Origin: Bugulina stolonifera | Taxonomy: Eukaryota; Bryozoa; Gymnolaemata; Cheilostomatida; Bugulidae | Direction: 5' to 3' | Assembly: GCA_935421135.1 (NCBI GenBank) | Contig: OW285193.1 | Span: 7,930,496 to 7,994,495 of the forward strand | DNA length: 64,000 nt | Shown: one piece after another, positions 9,801 through 20,012 of the stretch | Position numbering within the stretch: position 1 is the first letter of the stretch | Layout of the letters: each line of letters starts with the position of its first letter | Notes under the pieces: model-generated | Seen by the model: only the letters and a program-made list of their open reading frames with translations | Told to the model about the DNA's origin: nothing | Database searches by the model: none | Position numbers and translations under genes: made by a program

Positions 9801-12303
9801 AGGCATACATTGTATTCCATGTATCTACAATATACATGAATGTAGCTTGTAGGTCACTGTTTTATATATCTATTTAGTATTAGATGGTTTTCAGCTCATT
9901 ATTCTATGTTTAAAGGGTTTAAAACTATATACAAGACCAAACTGGGTGGTCTGAGGTTTGCTGACCTCCTGGATCAGGTGTCAACCGCCTGTCCAGACAT
10001 GCGAATCAGATTCACGTCTCCCCACCCCAAAGACTTCCCCGATGAGGTAAAACACGCTTCTTAGATGATACAATGTCTGTCTCTGCTATACATGATTTTA
10101 TTATGTGTCAATGTTGGCTCATCGTGAGTAGTTTGTACCGACTCTCCTCTGACTTTGAGTACTCCTCCTGCAGTCTCTGGATATCCTGTAATTGACCAGA
10201 ATCCTCTACCTAAGAAACCAAAGTATACCTCACTCACATGCAGCTACTTCTATCTACTGTCTATCACCTGCAGCTACCTTACTATCACCTGCAGCTACCC
10301 TACTATCACTCACTCATTCGCTTTACAATATGCTGGCACCTGTTCAAAGCGCAACTACCCCATGTTAGAAATAACATATTCTTTACTGCCAAAAAGGCCA
10401 CATTATTTAGAGAAACTGGTCCTGAATGCTGTTACATAGCGAAGGGATATGGTGCTCTATTAACTAGCAACTGTCTTTGCTCTACAACATAGTTCATCTC
10501 ATCAGTATGCAATACAGCATAGTTGATGGTTTGATTGCCAAGACGAGGGTATCTTCAGCTTGTCATGTAGTACGAGTATATCATGATGTTACTACCGACT
10601 ATTATCACAGGTCCTACAGCTCATCTCAGAGAGGAATAACGTATGTAAACAGATTCATATCCCAGCACAGAGCGGCAGCACTGCTGTTTTACAGTCCATG
10701 AGGAGAGGTTATACCAGGGAGTCCTACTTAGAACTTATACAGCATATAAAACAGTGGATTCCAGGTGGGGTGTGTTCTGTGTACACGCTAGTTGTATATG
10801 TAGAACCTATGCTTTAGTCACATGGATTGGCTTCTAACTACATACAGCTGGTTACAGTTACTAAGACTATATAGTTATTGAGTATATTGCATCACATATT
10901 ACATCCCTGGTTATATGTTATGTTATGTTATGTTATGTTATGTTATGTTATGTTATGTTATGTTATGTTATGTTATGTTATGTTATGTTATGTTATGTTA
11001 TGTTATACGCATATAAATTTATTGCCTATTATGTAATACTCAGGTATCAGGTTGTCCAGTGACTTTATTTCTGGTTTCTGTGGCGAGACAGAAGAAGACC
11101 ATCTGCAGACATTATCTATGCTGGACTTTGTCCGCTACCACAGAGTATTCTACTTCCCCTACAGTTTGAGAGAGGTATACAGTCATATATGTCTATATAT
11201 ATAGCAGCAATTTAGCTTCATAGATGTAAATTTAGAAGGATATGTCTAAACTGTACAGTTATTATTGCCCAAAATGCAGAATAGTGTGTTAATCGGATTA
11301 GTCATTGAATAAAATAACTAGATAATAACTATTACAGGTGGTATACAGTAGTTGCTTTCTGTTAGTTAATGGCTGGTGACCTATATGTATGAGTATATGC
11401 TGTAGAAAACTCATGCCCATAGACGTCTAACTGATGATGTCCCTCAAGAAGTCAAACTTAGAAGACATGAAGAGATCAGTGCTAAATGTAGACAGATATT
11501 CGCAGAGCTCAATGCAGAGGATATCGGCCAGATACAGCTTGTACTGATTGAATCGGTGAGTTGTAGAAAGTTATGCTAAATACTGTTGGGTTTTCCACTC
11601 ATTTCATACACTTTATTTGGGAAGGGATAGAGGTGACACCAGAACAAAAGATCAGTGCTTCTGTGATCGGCTACTACTGTTGGTTAATCTTTTTTCTCTA
11701 TATCATTATCATAATTTGGGATCATGCCTACTGGTTGGATAGGAAGGGAGGTTGCTGCTTCTTCTGTCGACAAGTTACATTTTAGCCAATTCGTGGAAGG
11801 CTGTGTTTAATTGTACTCTCTTTATTTAGGAAAGCAGACGATCCTCGGAGCAGTGGGCTGGTCGGAATGATGGAAATACCAAGGTCATATTTAGTAAATG
11901 CTCACTTCCTGTTAGTGGAGATACCAGTGTGTGTCGTGAACCTACTGTTGGTGATTTTGTAGCTGTTCGTGTAAGTATTACACAACTACAAACGCAACGT
12001 AAAGTACATGCCGTACATGTGATAGAGTGTGCCACTTTGAAGCTATATAATTGGTAACCGACTACTGTAGCAAGTTCAAAACTAAACTTCATATCTCATA
12101 GATAAAAATGGAATATGTGTGAACACTGCTGTTTCATTCTATATTATAATACATGTATATTAATTGTGTATTAATTGTAGATTATGGAATCGTCTTCCCA
12201 GACTCTAAAAGGAAATCCGTTGTTTATATCTACATTATCTACATTCAGTGACCAAACTGAACATTTTGACAGTCAATTCTTACAGAAACAAAGCATCAAC
12301 TGA
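6829..12303 (+). CDS. CDK5RAP1: CDK5RAP1, mitochondrial tRNA methylthiotransferase
   Basis: Radical-SAM enzyme that adds the 2-methylthio group to N6-isopentenyladenosine at position 37 of certain tRNAs, mainly mitochondrial in animals. Thirteen exons join in phase to 1,818 nt (605 aa; human protein is about the same size): 6829-7135, 8079-8182, 8280-8415, 8562-8690, 9059-9140, 9367-9487, 9690-9798, 9916-10046, 10611-10764, 11044-11174, 11406-11555, 11830-11970, 12181-12303. The N terminus ([19 protein letters not shown]) is basic and lacks acids, like a mitochondrial presequence. The UPF0004 domain has its three cluster cysteines: C110 (ETYGCQMN), C146 ([13 protein letters not shown]) and C184 (GCMAERL). 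The radical-SAM cluster motif is C259-x3-C263-x2-C266 ([10 protein letters not shown]). Later blocks [48 protein letters not shown] and [16 protein letters not shown] are family-typical. Exons 12-13 form the TRAM domain (VGDFVAVRI). The ATG overlaps an AATATGGC sequence, similar to YY1 sites at many animal starts. Confidence 0.96.
8699..8826. repeat. 32-bp tandem repeat, four copies, CDK5RAP1 intron 4
   Basis: Four consecutive 32-bp units beginning CATACCTTACCTACTGTAG (or close variants) differ from one another at 2-4 positions. Each unit contains both a splice-acceptor-like CTACTGTAG on the plus strand and a donor-like GTAGGTAAG on the minus strand. It starts eight bases after the exon 4 donor. 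Confidence 0.85.
9285..9310. repeat. (ATATC)n microsatellite
   Basis: About five ATATC units in CDK5RAP1 intron 5. Confidence 0.8.
10124..10408 (-). repeat. Duplicated fragment of the MAP3K coiled-coil exon and intron, inside CDK5RAP1 intron 8
   Basis: These 285 bases align without gaps to 20953-21237, with one mismatch seen (10248 T versus 21077 C). The copy carries the first 86 nt of MAP3K exon 29 with its AG acceptor plus about 200 bases of the upstream intron, in the same orientation as the source and so antisense to CDK5RAP1. It starts in the middle of the source exon, so this is the copy and 20953-21237 the original. It is flanked by CDK5RAP1 exons 8 and 9 and should be spliced out. 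Flanks outside the block do not match. Confidence 0.93.
10916..11005. repeat. (TGTTA)18 microsatellite
   Basis: Eighteen perfect TGTTA units in CDK5RAP1 intron 9, ending 38 bases before exon 10. Confidence 0.95.
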
Positions 12304-12656
12304 CTGACTGCTACCTATTAATGGGTGTATTTTGACGATGTAATTGTTACATAATTATATGCATGTATATTTTGTGATATTATAAAATATAGTCTACTTC
12401 TACTGTATTACAGTCATCTGTCTTTTAGCATGTCGTAAGTTAGTGACGAGTTAAAAACTGGCAACTTGTGATTGAAGGTCATCAGTGTAGTATGATGTAA
12501 GCCACAAACCATGGAGACCATTATATGGGTTCCTTTATAATATAAACCTATGTAGAACCTGTGTAACCAGTCCATTCAGCATCATGAATTTGCAAAATAC
12601 ATTTAGGTTTCATTGATAATATGTATCTGGTGAGTTCCAGCCATGGCTGCAGCTGC
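12304..12656. other. CDK5RAP1 3' flank
   Basis: About 350 bases after the CDK5RAP1 stop. AT-rich and probably the 3' UTR plus spacer; no AATAAA was seen close to the stop. Confidence 0.4.
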
Positions 12657-13801
12657 ACCCCACTACTACTACCACCACTACTACTACCACCACTACTACC
12701 ACCACCACTACCACCACCACTACTACCACCACTACCACCACCACTACTACTACCACCACCACCACTACTACCACCACCACTACTACCACCCCACTACTAC
12801 TACCACCACCACTACCACCACCACTACTACCACCACCACTACTACCACCACCACTACTACCACTACCACCACCACTACTACCACCACCACCACTACTACC
12901 ACCACCACTACTACCACCCCACTACTACTACCACCACCACTACTGCCACCACCACTACTACCACCACCACTACTACCACCACCATTACCACCACCACTAC
13001 TACCACCACCACTACCACCACCACTACCACCACCACTACTACCACCACCACTACTACCACCACCACCACTACTACCACCACCACTACTACCACCCCACTA
13101 CTACTACCACCACCACTACCACCACTACTACTACCACCACTACTACCACCACCACTACCACCACCACTACTACCACCACCACCACTACTACCACCACTAC
13201 CACCACCACTACTACCACCCCACTACTACTACCACCACTACTACCACCACCACTACTACCACCACCACTACTACCACCACCACTACTACCACTACCACCA
13301 CCACTACTACCACCACCACTACCACCACCACTACTACCACCACCACTACTACCACCCCACTACTACTACCACCACTACTACCACCACCACTACTACCACC
13401 ACCACTACTACCACCACCACTACTACCACCCCACTACTACCACCCCACTACTACTACCACCACTACTACCACCACCACTACTACCACCACCACTACTACC
13501 ACCACCACTACCACCACCACTACTACCACCACCACTACTACCACCACCACTACTACCACCACCACTACTACCACCACCACTACTACCACCACCACTACTA
13601 CCACCACCACTACTACCACCACCACTACTACCACCACCACTACTACCACCACCACTACTACCACCACCACTACTACCACCACCACTACTACCACCACCAC
13701 TACTACCACCACCACTACTACCACCACCACTACCACCACCACTACTACCACCACCACTACTACCACCCCACTACTACTACCACCACTACTACCACCACCA
13801 C
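12657..13801. repeat. CCA/CTA trinucleotide array, almost G-free on the plus strand
   Basis: About 1.15 kb built from ACC and ACT triplets, mostly as 15-bp units CCACCACCACTACTA. CCCC interruptions (near 12788, 12916, 13094, 13219, 13355, 13428, 13440 and 13767) shift the triplet register and mark blocks of about 75-330 bp. The stretch 13500-13740 is nearly perfect 15-mer repeats. Only one or two G bases occur in the body of the array. All plus frames and one minus frame stay open, so long poly-Thr, His/Tyr and poly-Val frames arise from the repeat alone and are not genes. Confidence 0.95.
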
Positions 13802-16447
13802 GCCCCTCCCCCATCATATGTTGTAACCAGTCCTAATATAATGTGCTAGAATAATGTATATGTAGACATACATGTTAGTGTTGTACAAACCAATTGGTAG
13901 GAAGAAGATAACTCTCACTAATATTCAATGGTGAGAGCAGATAACTCTCATATGTTTCTCATTCTGTACCATATTCCACATACATGTAGCTCTCATCATT
14001 CAACATTTTTAGTAATTAACAGAGTGGCCAGAGAATAAATGTACCAGAGTAAGTTTTTGATACACCATTGTCCATCTACAAACAACAGCAATATATCGCT
14101 ATAATTAGATATTTAATACTTCTTTTCTTTCAAATAAAATAATCCAGCAGCACTATTTACAAGAGAAGACAATAACAATTGACCAATGGTCTATTACAAA
14201 AGTGGCTGTAAAGCAAATATAAACCAATTACTAGATGCTACAAATTTCAGTCTCTATGACTTCCCTTAGCCGATATTTTACATTTTCAATCAAACCATGA
14301 TAACTGAGGCATCTCAACAAATATAGCCACCCTAATGTACTCCCTCCCACTAACCTCTACAGGTACTAGAGTGCTGCTTTGTTAATCTTATGGTCACAGG
14401 TCTTCCAGTCAGAACCCAGCTCCTGTCACTCATACAAGCTTGGCTTTTGAGGTTCATTAAAATTTAATAGGATGGCTAATGTCCTGACCGGAACCAAACC
14501 AAGAGAATTGCCTGTATATGCACAGTCAACCACATAGTTTTGCACATAGTATTATATTCTACCATGGTATGATATAGAAAAATACCCCAAAATAATCCTT
14601 TGTAGCAGAAAAGTCGTTTTCAAATACTACACACAACATAAGCCCATACACAGAGTAAGTCACCCACTCCAAGACTGACACCTGTGGACTACTTAAAATA
14701 TTAAGTTATGAATAGAGGTCTGTCTAAAGTCGTCATAATATTAATGTCTACAACATATATTATGTAGATGCAGAGCCAGCTCTTGGTTCTCATGCCAATC
14801 ATTTCACGGTTTACAATATTATTTTCTTCCATTTCCTCATGTTCACTGTATTAAATATAGTGTATATTATTATTTGCCTTATAAATAAAGTATCAATCTA
14901 GTGGTATATTATAATATATATACGGCACCTTTCTACGTCATTTCCACTCACTGTCTACTGAGAAGATAGTTTTGCTCATGTTTTCATAATTAATCTTGTT
15001 GTATTGTAACCAACAACGCATCAGAAACTCTCAACAAACGTTATCAAGTAGACAAACAGTTGAAATTAAAAAACCTTTGAATACTGATAAAAGCTTGTCC
15101 AAAACATACAAAAGTTTTCCCAAATGCTACTAACAATCAGTTAAATCAACCAACTTTACATAAAATAGCAGATAAGTAGTACTCATCTAGACTGAGGCCA
15201 CTCATTCACTACTGCATAATCATTTATTGCAAGTTCATGGCATTGGATTATAAAAATATAATTCATAATTATTTCTATTTTCATAGCATAATAATTAAAA
15301 ATAAAATAATAATACTGTTTACAAAAAGGTGGAAATTAATTTACATTATATACAAAGTAAGAGATATGGTGAGGATATAGTACAGTGGGTATAGAATGGG
15401 AACCATAAAACAGCCAGTCAGCTGATGAAAAAATACTGCTTCAAGATAGCAAAAATTTATGCTAAGCAATTTAGCACCAAATATTTATAGCAACCATTTC
15501 AAACTAAGTTTATAGTCTTGGATTGCTAACTGGTATAAGCCTGATAAGGATAGCCTGGGTTCACTAGTTTTACTACAATGACTAGCTGCTAAGTGTAGGT
15601 AGTGAATTAGGTAGGTGTTAAAGGAGAAATTCACAAATTGTGCCCTACTTTGAAGTTAGTTTTTGTACTGTTCTAAACAAGATATTCGAACAATTATTGT
15701 ACAGTATACTAAATCAACATATGTTCTTTTATTAATAACAAAGGATTTGTATTTTATGACCATCCTTATGCCTCAATTAGTGAAATTAAAACTCCTTCTA
15801 AACGATTGAAAAATTAGGAGTTTTCTCCTTTTTGAGATTTCGCCATTCTATTTTGTGAGACTATGGTTTCCGGCGATCGACCATTCCTGGGGAGATAACT
15901 TTATACTATTATCCGTATAACATAATGCTATGCTAATTATACATGTATTTGTTTTCCTTACTTTCATTTCAATTTCTTGACTGCAGTTGTCAGTGCAGTG
16001 CAATCACATAGACCTTAGCATCTGCCAACAATGCAAATGCATTTATACCTGTACATGTATCAGTAATATAATATACATTTTATCATTATAAAACTTATAT
16101 GTGACAAATAAACATGCATGTACATGCTGAAGGTACCATATTGCACAACACACTGTATTTGTATAAACATTATATGTAATCACGAATTCTTTATTATATC
16201 TACATATACATGCATGTATAAAAGGTTTACACAATATCATTGGAAATAATTTCTGACACTCTGCTACCCATGAAAAAAATTGGTAATAGTATTATTAAAA
16301 GTACACATTAAAATATTATACTGCAGGTGGCTAGGCTCCTGTGGATTCTATGATAGCTTTAACTGCTGAATCTATGGCAAAGCACTAATGATTACCATCA
16401 TGTAGCACTTATGTGCTACTATGGTTTTATAACATAGCCAACAGATT

Positions 16448-16760
16448 GTGCTAGAGAGTATTGAGCAGTCAGAGCAGAGGTGTACAAGTGGAGGAAGTTC
16501 CAGCAGAGTGCAGAGTGGACTGTGTTATGATCAAACTTCAACTTCACTGCCTGGGTTTCAACAGTTTAACACTTGCATAGTTGGTGAGGTAGAGGTCACT
16601 GGCAAGCCCTACAGTTATAGACTGACCTTGTTGACCATATTATGTTGACAGCTAACATAATGGCTGATAGCAAATGGTTGCAAGATTCAGGCCATGGAGG
16701 TCAATAATTGTTTAGATGCAGAAGTGGAGAAATTTGAGATAACCTCTGTTTTTCAGTAAA
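16448..16760 (+). other. Exon-like open segments, unassigned
   Basis: After a CCAACAG acceptor-like site a frame reads IVLESIEQSEQRCTSGG and on to CIVGE, ending at a GAG|GTAGAG donor-like site near 16585. A second in-phase stretch after GATTCAG reads AMEVNNCLDAEVEKFEITS and ends in TAA near 16760. The composition is more protein-like than the surroundings, but no start, no upstream exons and no family match were found. It may be the tail of an unknown transcript, a relic, or chance. Confidence 0.2.
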
Positions 16761-16887
16761 ACTTAAACAGAAATCGCTTTTTCTAGATTTATTCTCCTTC
16801 TCCAAAACCCTAACTAAGGAGTAAGGAGGTCTATCTAGCTTTCACCACTACTGCACCTACATGCAAAAGCAATGGACAAATATTTAA

Positions 16888-17450
16888 CCTCAAGGAGACT
16901 GCCGGCAAGGATACCAGACCAACTGCAATGATGAATGAGGTTTCTTCCTAAAGTTGTTCCTGTTGAACTGGATAGTTTACCCTCCATCGGTGTCTCTTGC
17001 GATATTCCAAGGCTATAACATTTTGTCTGGAACATCTTACCAGAATCTATCTGCAACCAAGAAATGACTGTCTTGTGAATTACTTTCATTTGCACATAGA
17101 TCTGCCTACACACACAGTCTTTATGTGTAACAATGAATAATTCATGTAAGTGTAATTACTATAATAACCAAATTCAAAATTATCAGAGACTCTGAAGGAG
17201 TATCAGATTCTAAATCTTCTTTGCCGATAAAGCAACAATGTTTAAGATACAGGATTCCGAGTAGTTACTCATACAACTACCTACCTGAAGAGCTATATGG
17301 ATATGAAACTGCATTTTCTTGAAAGCATCGGCTAGTGCATGGTAAAACTCATTAGTGCTTCAGTACTACAAACTCATAGAATAAAGTAAGAGAGCATATC
17401 AGCATCTGGTGGCCCAACTGCAGCAGGCACTGCAACATCCTACAACACAA
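16888..17450 (-). pseudogene. Possible unrecognised gene fragment or relic on the minus strand
   Basis: Three consecutive stretches read like exons. After TTGTGTTGTAG (near 17443) comes DVAVPAAVGPPDADMLSYF, which hits a stop. In a different frame, ending at a strong CAG|GTAGGT donor near 17285, comes TNEFYHALADAFKKMQF and HIHIALQ. After a TTGCAG acceptor (near 17056), in phase with that donor, comes IDSGKMFQTKCYSLGISQ through to SLLE at a GAG|GTTAAA site. The first two pieces would need a frameshift to be read together, which suggests a decayed copy. I cannot name the family. Evidence is composition and splice motifs only. Confidence 0.22.
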
Positions 17451-17504
17451 GTCAACAAGCTGTATGTGTTAGTATCAGCTCAACATTGATAGTATGCCCA
17501 CTAT

Positions 17505-17890
17505 CGTCAGTATTAGTCGTCGCAGCAGCAGTTTACTAGCAAAATAAAAGAACCATTTGTGGTGTTAGCTGTAGTTCGTATTAGCAGTAGGAGTAGTTAC
17601 TTATAGTAGTAGTTAGCAGTAAGTTAAAGTGATAGCAGTGTAGTAGCAGTAATATGGTGATTTCAGTAGTTAGTTATGGTTGCATTAGTAGTAATCATGC
17701 AAGTAGTTAAAATCAGCAGTAGTAATAGTAGTAGTTGGTTACAATAATAGTTAGTCGTAGAAAAGTGGTCAGTTGTCGCAGTAGTACCAGAGGGTCCAGT
17801 AGTAGCTACAGTATCAATAGAATCAACAGAAGTTGAATTATCAATAGTAATAGTAGTAGTTAGATATAGTAGTCACCAAGTCACCACAGT
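17505..17890. repeat. Degenerate AGT/AGC trinucleotide-rich tract
   Basis: Rich in AGTAGT, AGCAGT and GTAGTTAG, with many interruptions, consistent with an old decayed trinucleotide repeat. Confidence 0.5.
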
Positions 17891-18175
17891 GTAGGCCCAA
17901 TATTCTTAGTCACATAGGCCTATGCCATTATAGAGAATATTTAAGAGTATCAATAGGGTTTGTCACAGTCACTGAGGCTAAAGTAAATTTCTTAATGGTC
18001 AGCATTGTGGAACAGATTCATAATATTGCACAAACATACATAGGATACTAGTTTTTTTCCAGAGATGTTTGCAAGTTTAATTTTGGAAACGAGTCTTTTA
18101 ATAGGCCATAAAATGTTGCTTGAATTAACGGAGTCTGGCATCTCTGTTTTTTTTCTTTCAGTCATTGGGCTTACT

Positions 18176-18260
18176 TACTGCTTATTTTAATTTTATTTAT
18201 CTGAATGCACGCCATGGAATGAAAATTAGCAAGATTAAAATAAAATTAAAATAGGCAGTA
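18176..18260. repeat. Inverted repeat, 23-bp arms
   Basis: Arms 18176-18198 and 18238-18260 are reverse complements with one mismatch (core TATTTTAATTTTATTT) around a 39-base loop. It could be a foldback element remnant; no target duplication was evident. Confidence 0.6.
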
Positions 18261-18783
18261 AAGAAAGAAATAGAACACCAGGAAAGTATGGAGGTGAAGT
18301 GATGTACTGCAATCCAATACAATGGGAAAAAGACAGTTCCAAACTAAACCTCTCCGTGACAGTTTGAACCCCTAACCCCACCCATAAATTTTCCTTTTCA
18401 ATATTAATTTTTTCATTTAATTAGACTTAATTATCGGTGAGTTGTATTCTAATAAATGTAATCTACACAGTTGAGAAACGTCCTGCTGGAACTGTCTTTT
18501 TTTGGAAATGTTGCTTTACCATTTCCAACTAACAGCTTTCATCATTTATATTTAGCCTGTTTTGGTAAAAGCAACACACTAAATAAATTGAATGATATAT
18601 TATTATATTGATTTGCATTGCCTTCAATTGATTGTTTGACTTTTAATCATTAATTTACAGCGGCAAGTAAGCAGTAACTGGTGATTCATTTGTCTTGTGT
18701 CTAGTCAACAGCAATCTGATGCCAAAGAAATAAAAGTGATTTTATTGCAGCTTGAGTTCATGTTATATTTCCCACGGAAACTT

Positions 18784-18925
18784 ACTGAGAGTCACTGCTA
18801 GCTGAATCTGACTGAGAGTCACTGCTAGCTCCGTATCTGACTGAGAGTCACTGCAAGCTCCGAATTTGACTGAGAGTTACTACTAGCTCCGAATCTGACT
18901 GAGAGTCACTGCTAGCTCCGCTGAA
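18784..18925. repeat. 29-bp tandem repeat, about five copies
   Basis: The unit GACTGAGAGTCACTGCTAGC followed by TCCGAATCT is repeated about five times with a few substitutions; the first copy lacks two bases. No coding frame is maintained. Confidence 0.85.
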
Positions 18926-19587
18926 CTACCAATGAAACCCATGGTAGAACAGTTATTAATTAATTACGTGCATAAGTAAATAAAAACAAACATAATTGAT
19001 GATAAATAATTATTTTAAACAAATTGAAACTAGCGTTTTTTATAGTTCAGTGAAACTGCAGTGACTGTCAGTCAGAGTCGGTGGGAAATAATCTAGTAGG
19101 ATTAGAAAAGAATGAACAAATACTTATTATAATATAACTTGATTTGATTTCATACCGGCGGATAAATATGCATTGTAGAATATGCCGTGAGCTATATTAG
19201 TCAGTATAAAAAACAAGCAAGTATAAGTAGCAGAAAACTTTGGAAATTACTAAAAAAACACAAGTGGCTGTCGCAAACCAGTAAACTGTGAATGCGCAAA
19301 CTTACCGGAAACAGCACGGCTATAGCAATATAGTGGATTTAACGGGGCATATATTAATCACCTCGCATATCGGTGTAAGTCTGCAGATCTTAGACTACCA
19401 ACAAGGATGCGCCCATGACCAATCAGATAAACCGATTTTTTGGATAAAAACGCGGATTTTGGTATTTGTGGAAATGACGTCTGGAACCGCCAGATTTCGA
19501 ACTATCACTTTAGAATCACTTCAAAATTTGTGATTTTCCCCTTTAAGACTAGGTTTTTAAAAATAATAATTTACAAAGGAAGGGAGG
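18926..19587. other. 3' flank of the MAP3K gene
   Basis: Immediately downstream of the MAP3K stop codon on the minus strand, so part is probably 3' UTR. A plus-strand open frame at 19288-19533 overlaps this and shows no recognisable features. No polyadenylation signal was assigned with confidence. Confidence 0.35.
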
Positions 19588-20012
19588 TCAATCTGAGTCC
19601 ATATTGCTGTTATAGATACTATTATGGTTCCCGGTCTGGCGTGCCTTAACTATCTCCCTCCATATACGGCATTCAACTCCACCCCTAAAATATTAACAAT
19701 AACGTTGTTTCATACAGCCATGCTTTACCTGGATAAGAGATCACATACACATTGAAATGAACATAATTTTTCACACCATTAGATCTGCCTGTCTACTGTA
19801 TCACCCCGTCTACTGTATCACCCCGTCTACTGTAGCAAATATCTAAAAACATTGCAGACTACTTACCTTAGATTCATCCGCCGTAAATCATCTCTAGAAA
19901 CTAGTTCCATGATGTCACTCAATGTATATTCCTCCGCCACAAACTTGGATACAGTTAATCTGTCACAGTTGAGTGATTCCAGCCATCTTACCAACTTATT
20001 GTCAGTAGGCGC
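19588..20012 (-). other. MAP3K exons 31-32: C-terminal SAM domain
   Basis: Exon 31 reads [45 protein letters not shown]; exon 32 continues [19 protein letters not shown] and ends 12 residues later at TGA (19588-19590). The LR|GG join and the IWREI helix match the end of vertebrate ASK SAM domains. This fixes the 3' end of the gene. Confidence 0.9.

Larger units (their letters stand above)
13802..18783. other. Convergent intergenic region with unassigned exon-like pieces
   Basis: AT-rich DNA between the 3' ends of CDK5RAP1 and the MAP3K gene. No recognisable gene. Short open stretches with plausible splice sites occur at 16448-16760 (plus) and 16888-17450 (minus), listed separately. The rest, including 13802-16440, shows only simple sequence and AT-rich spacer to me. 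Confidence 0.4.

Noticed and set aside
10155..10492. Open frames of 84-94 codons, repeated almost identically at 20984-21271
   Set aside because: They are antisense readings of the duplicated MAP3K exon and intron block, not genes.
12621..13836. Two plus-strand open frames of about 400 codons (Thr, His/Tyr, Pro/Leu runs) and minus-strand poly-Val frames
   Set aside because: They are produced by the CCA/CTA array, which lacks stop codons in several frames; no non-repeat coding sequence is present.
14364..14463. Plus-strand reading VLECCFVNLMVTGLPVRTQ after CTCTACAG
   Set aside because: Splice-like acceptor and about 33 open codons only, no partner exons, contains an internal donor; not enough to call.
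16322..16370. Candidate last MAP3K exon reading VKAIIESTGA then stop
   Set aside because: Its phase does not fit exon 31, while 19588-19684 fits both phase and the family's C-terminal SAM sequence.
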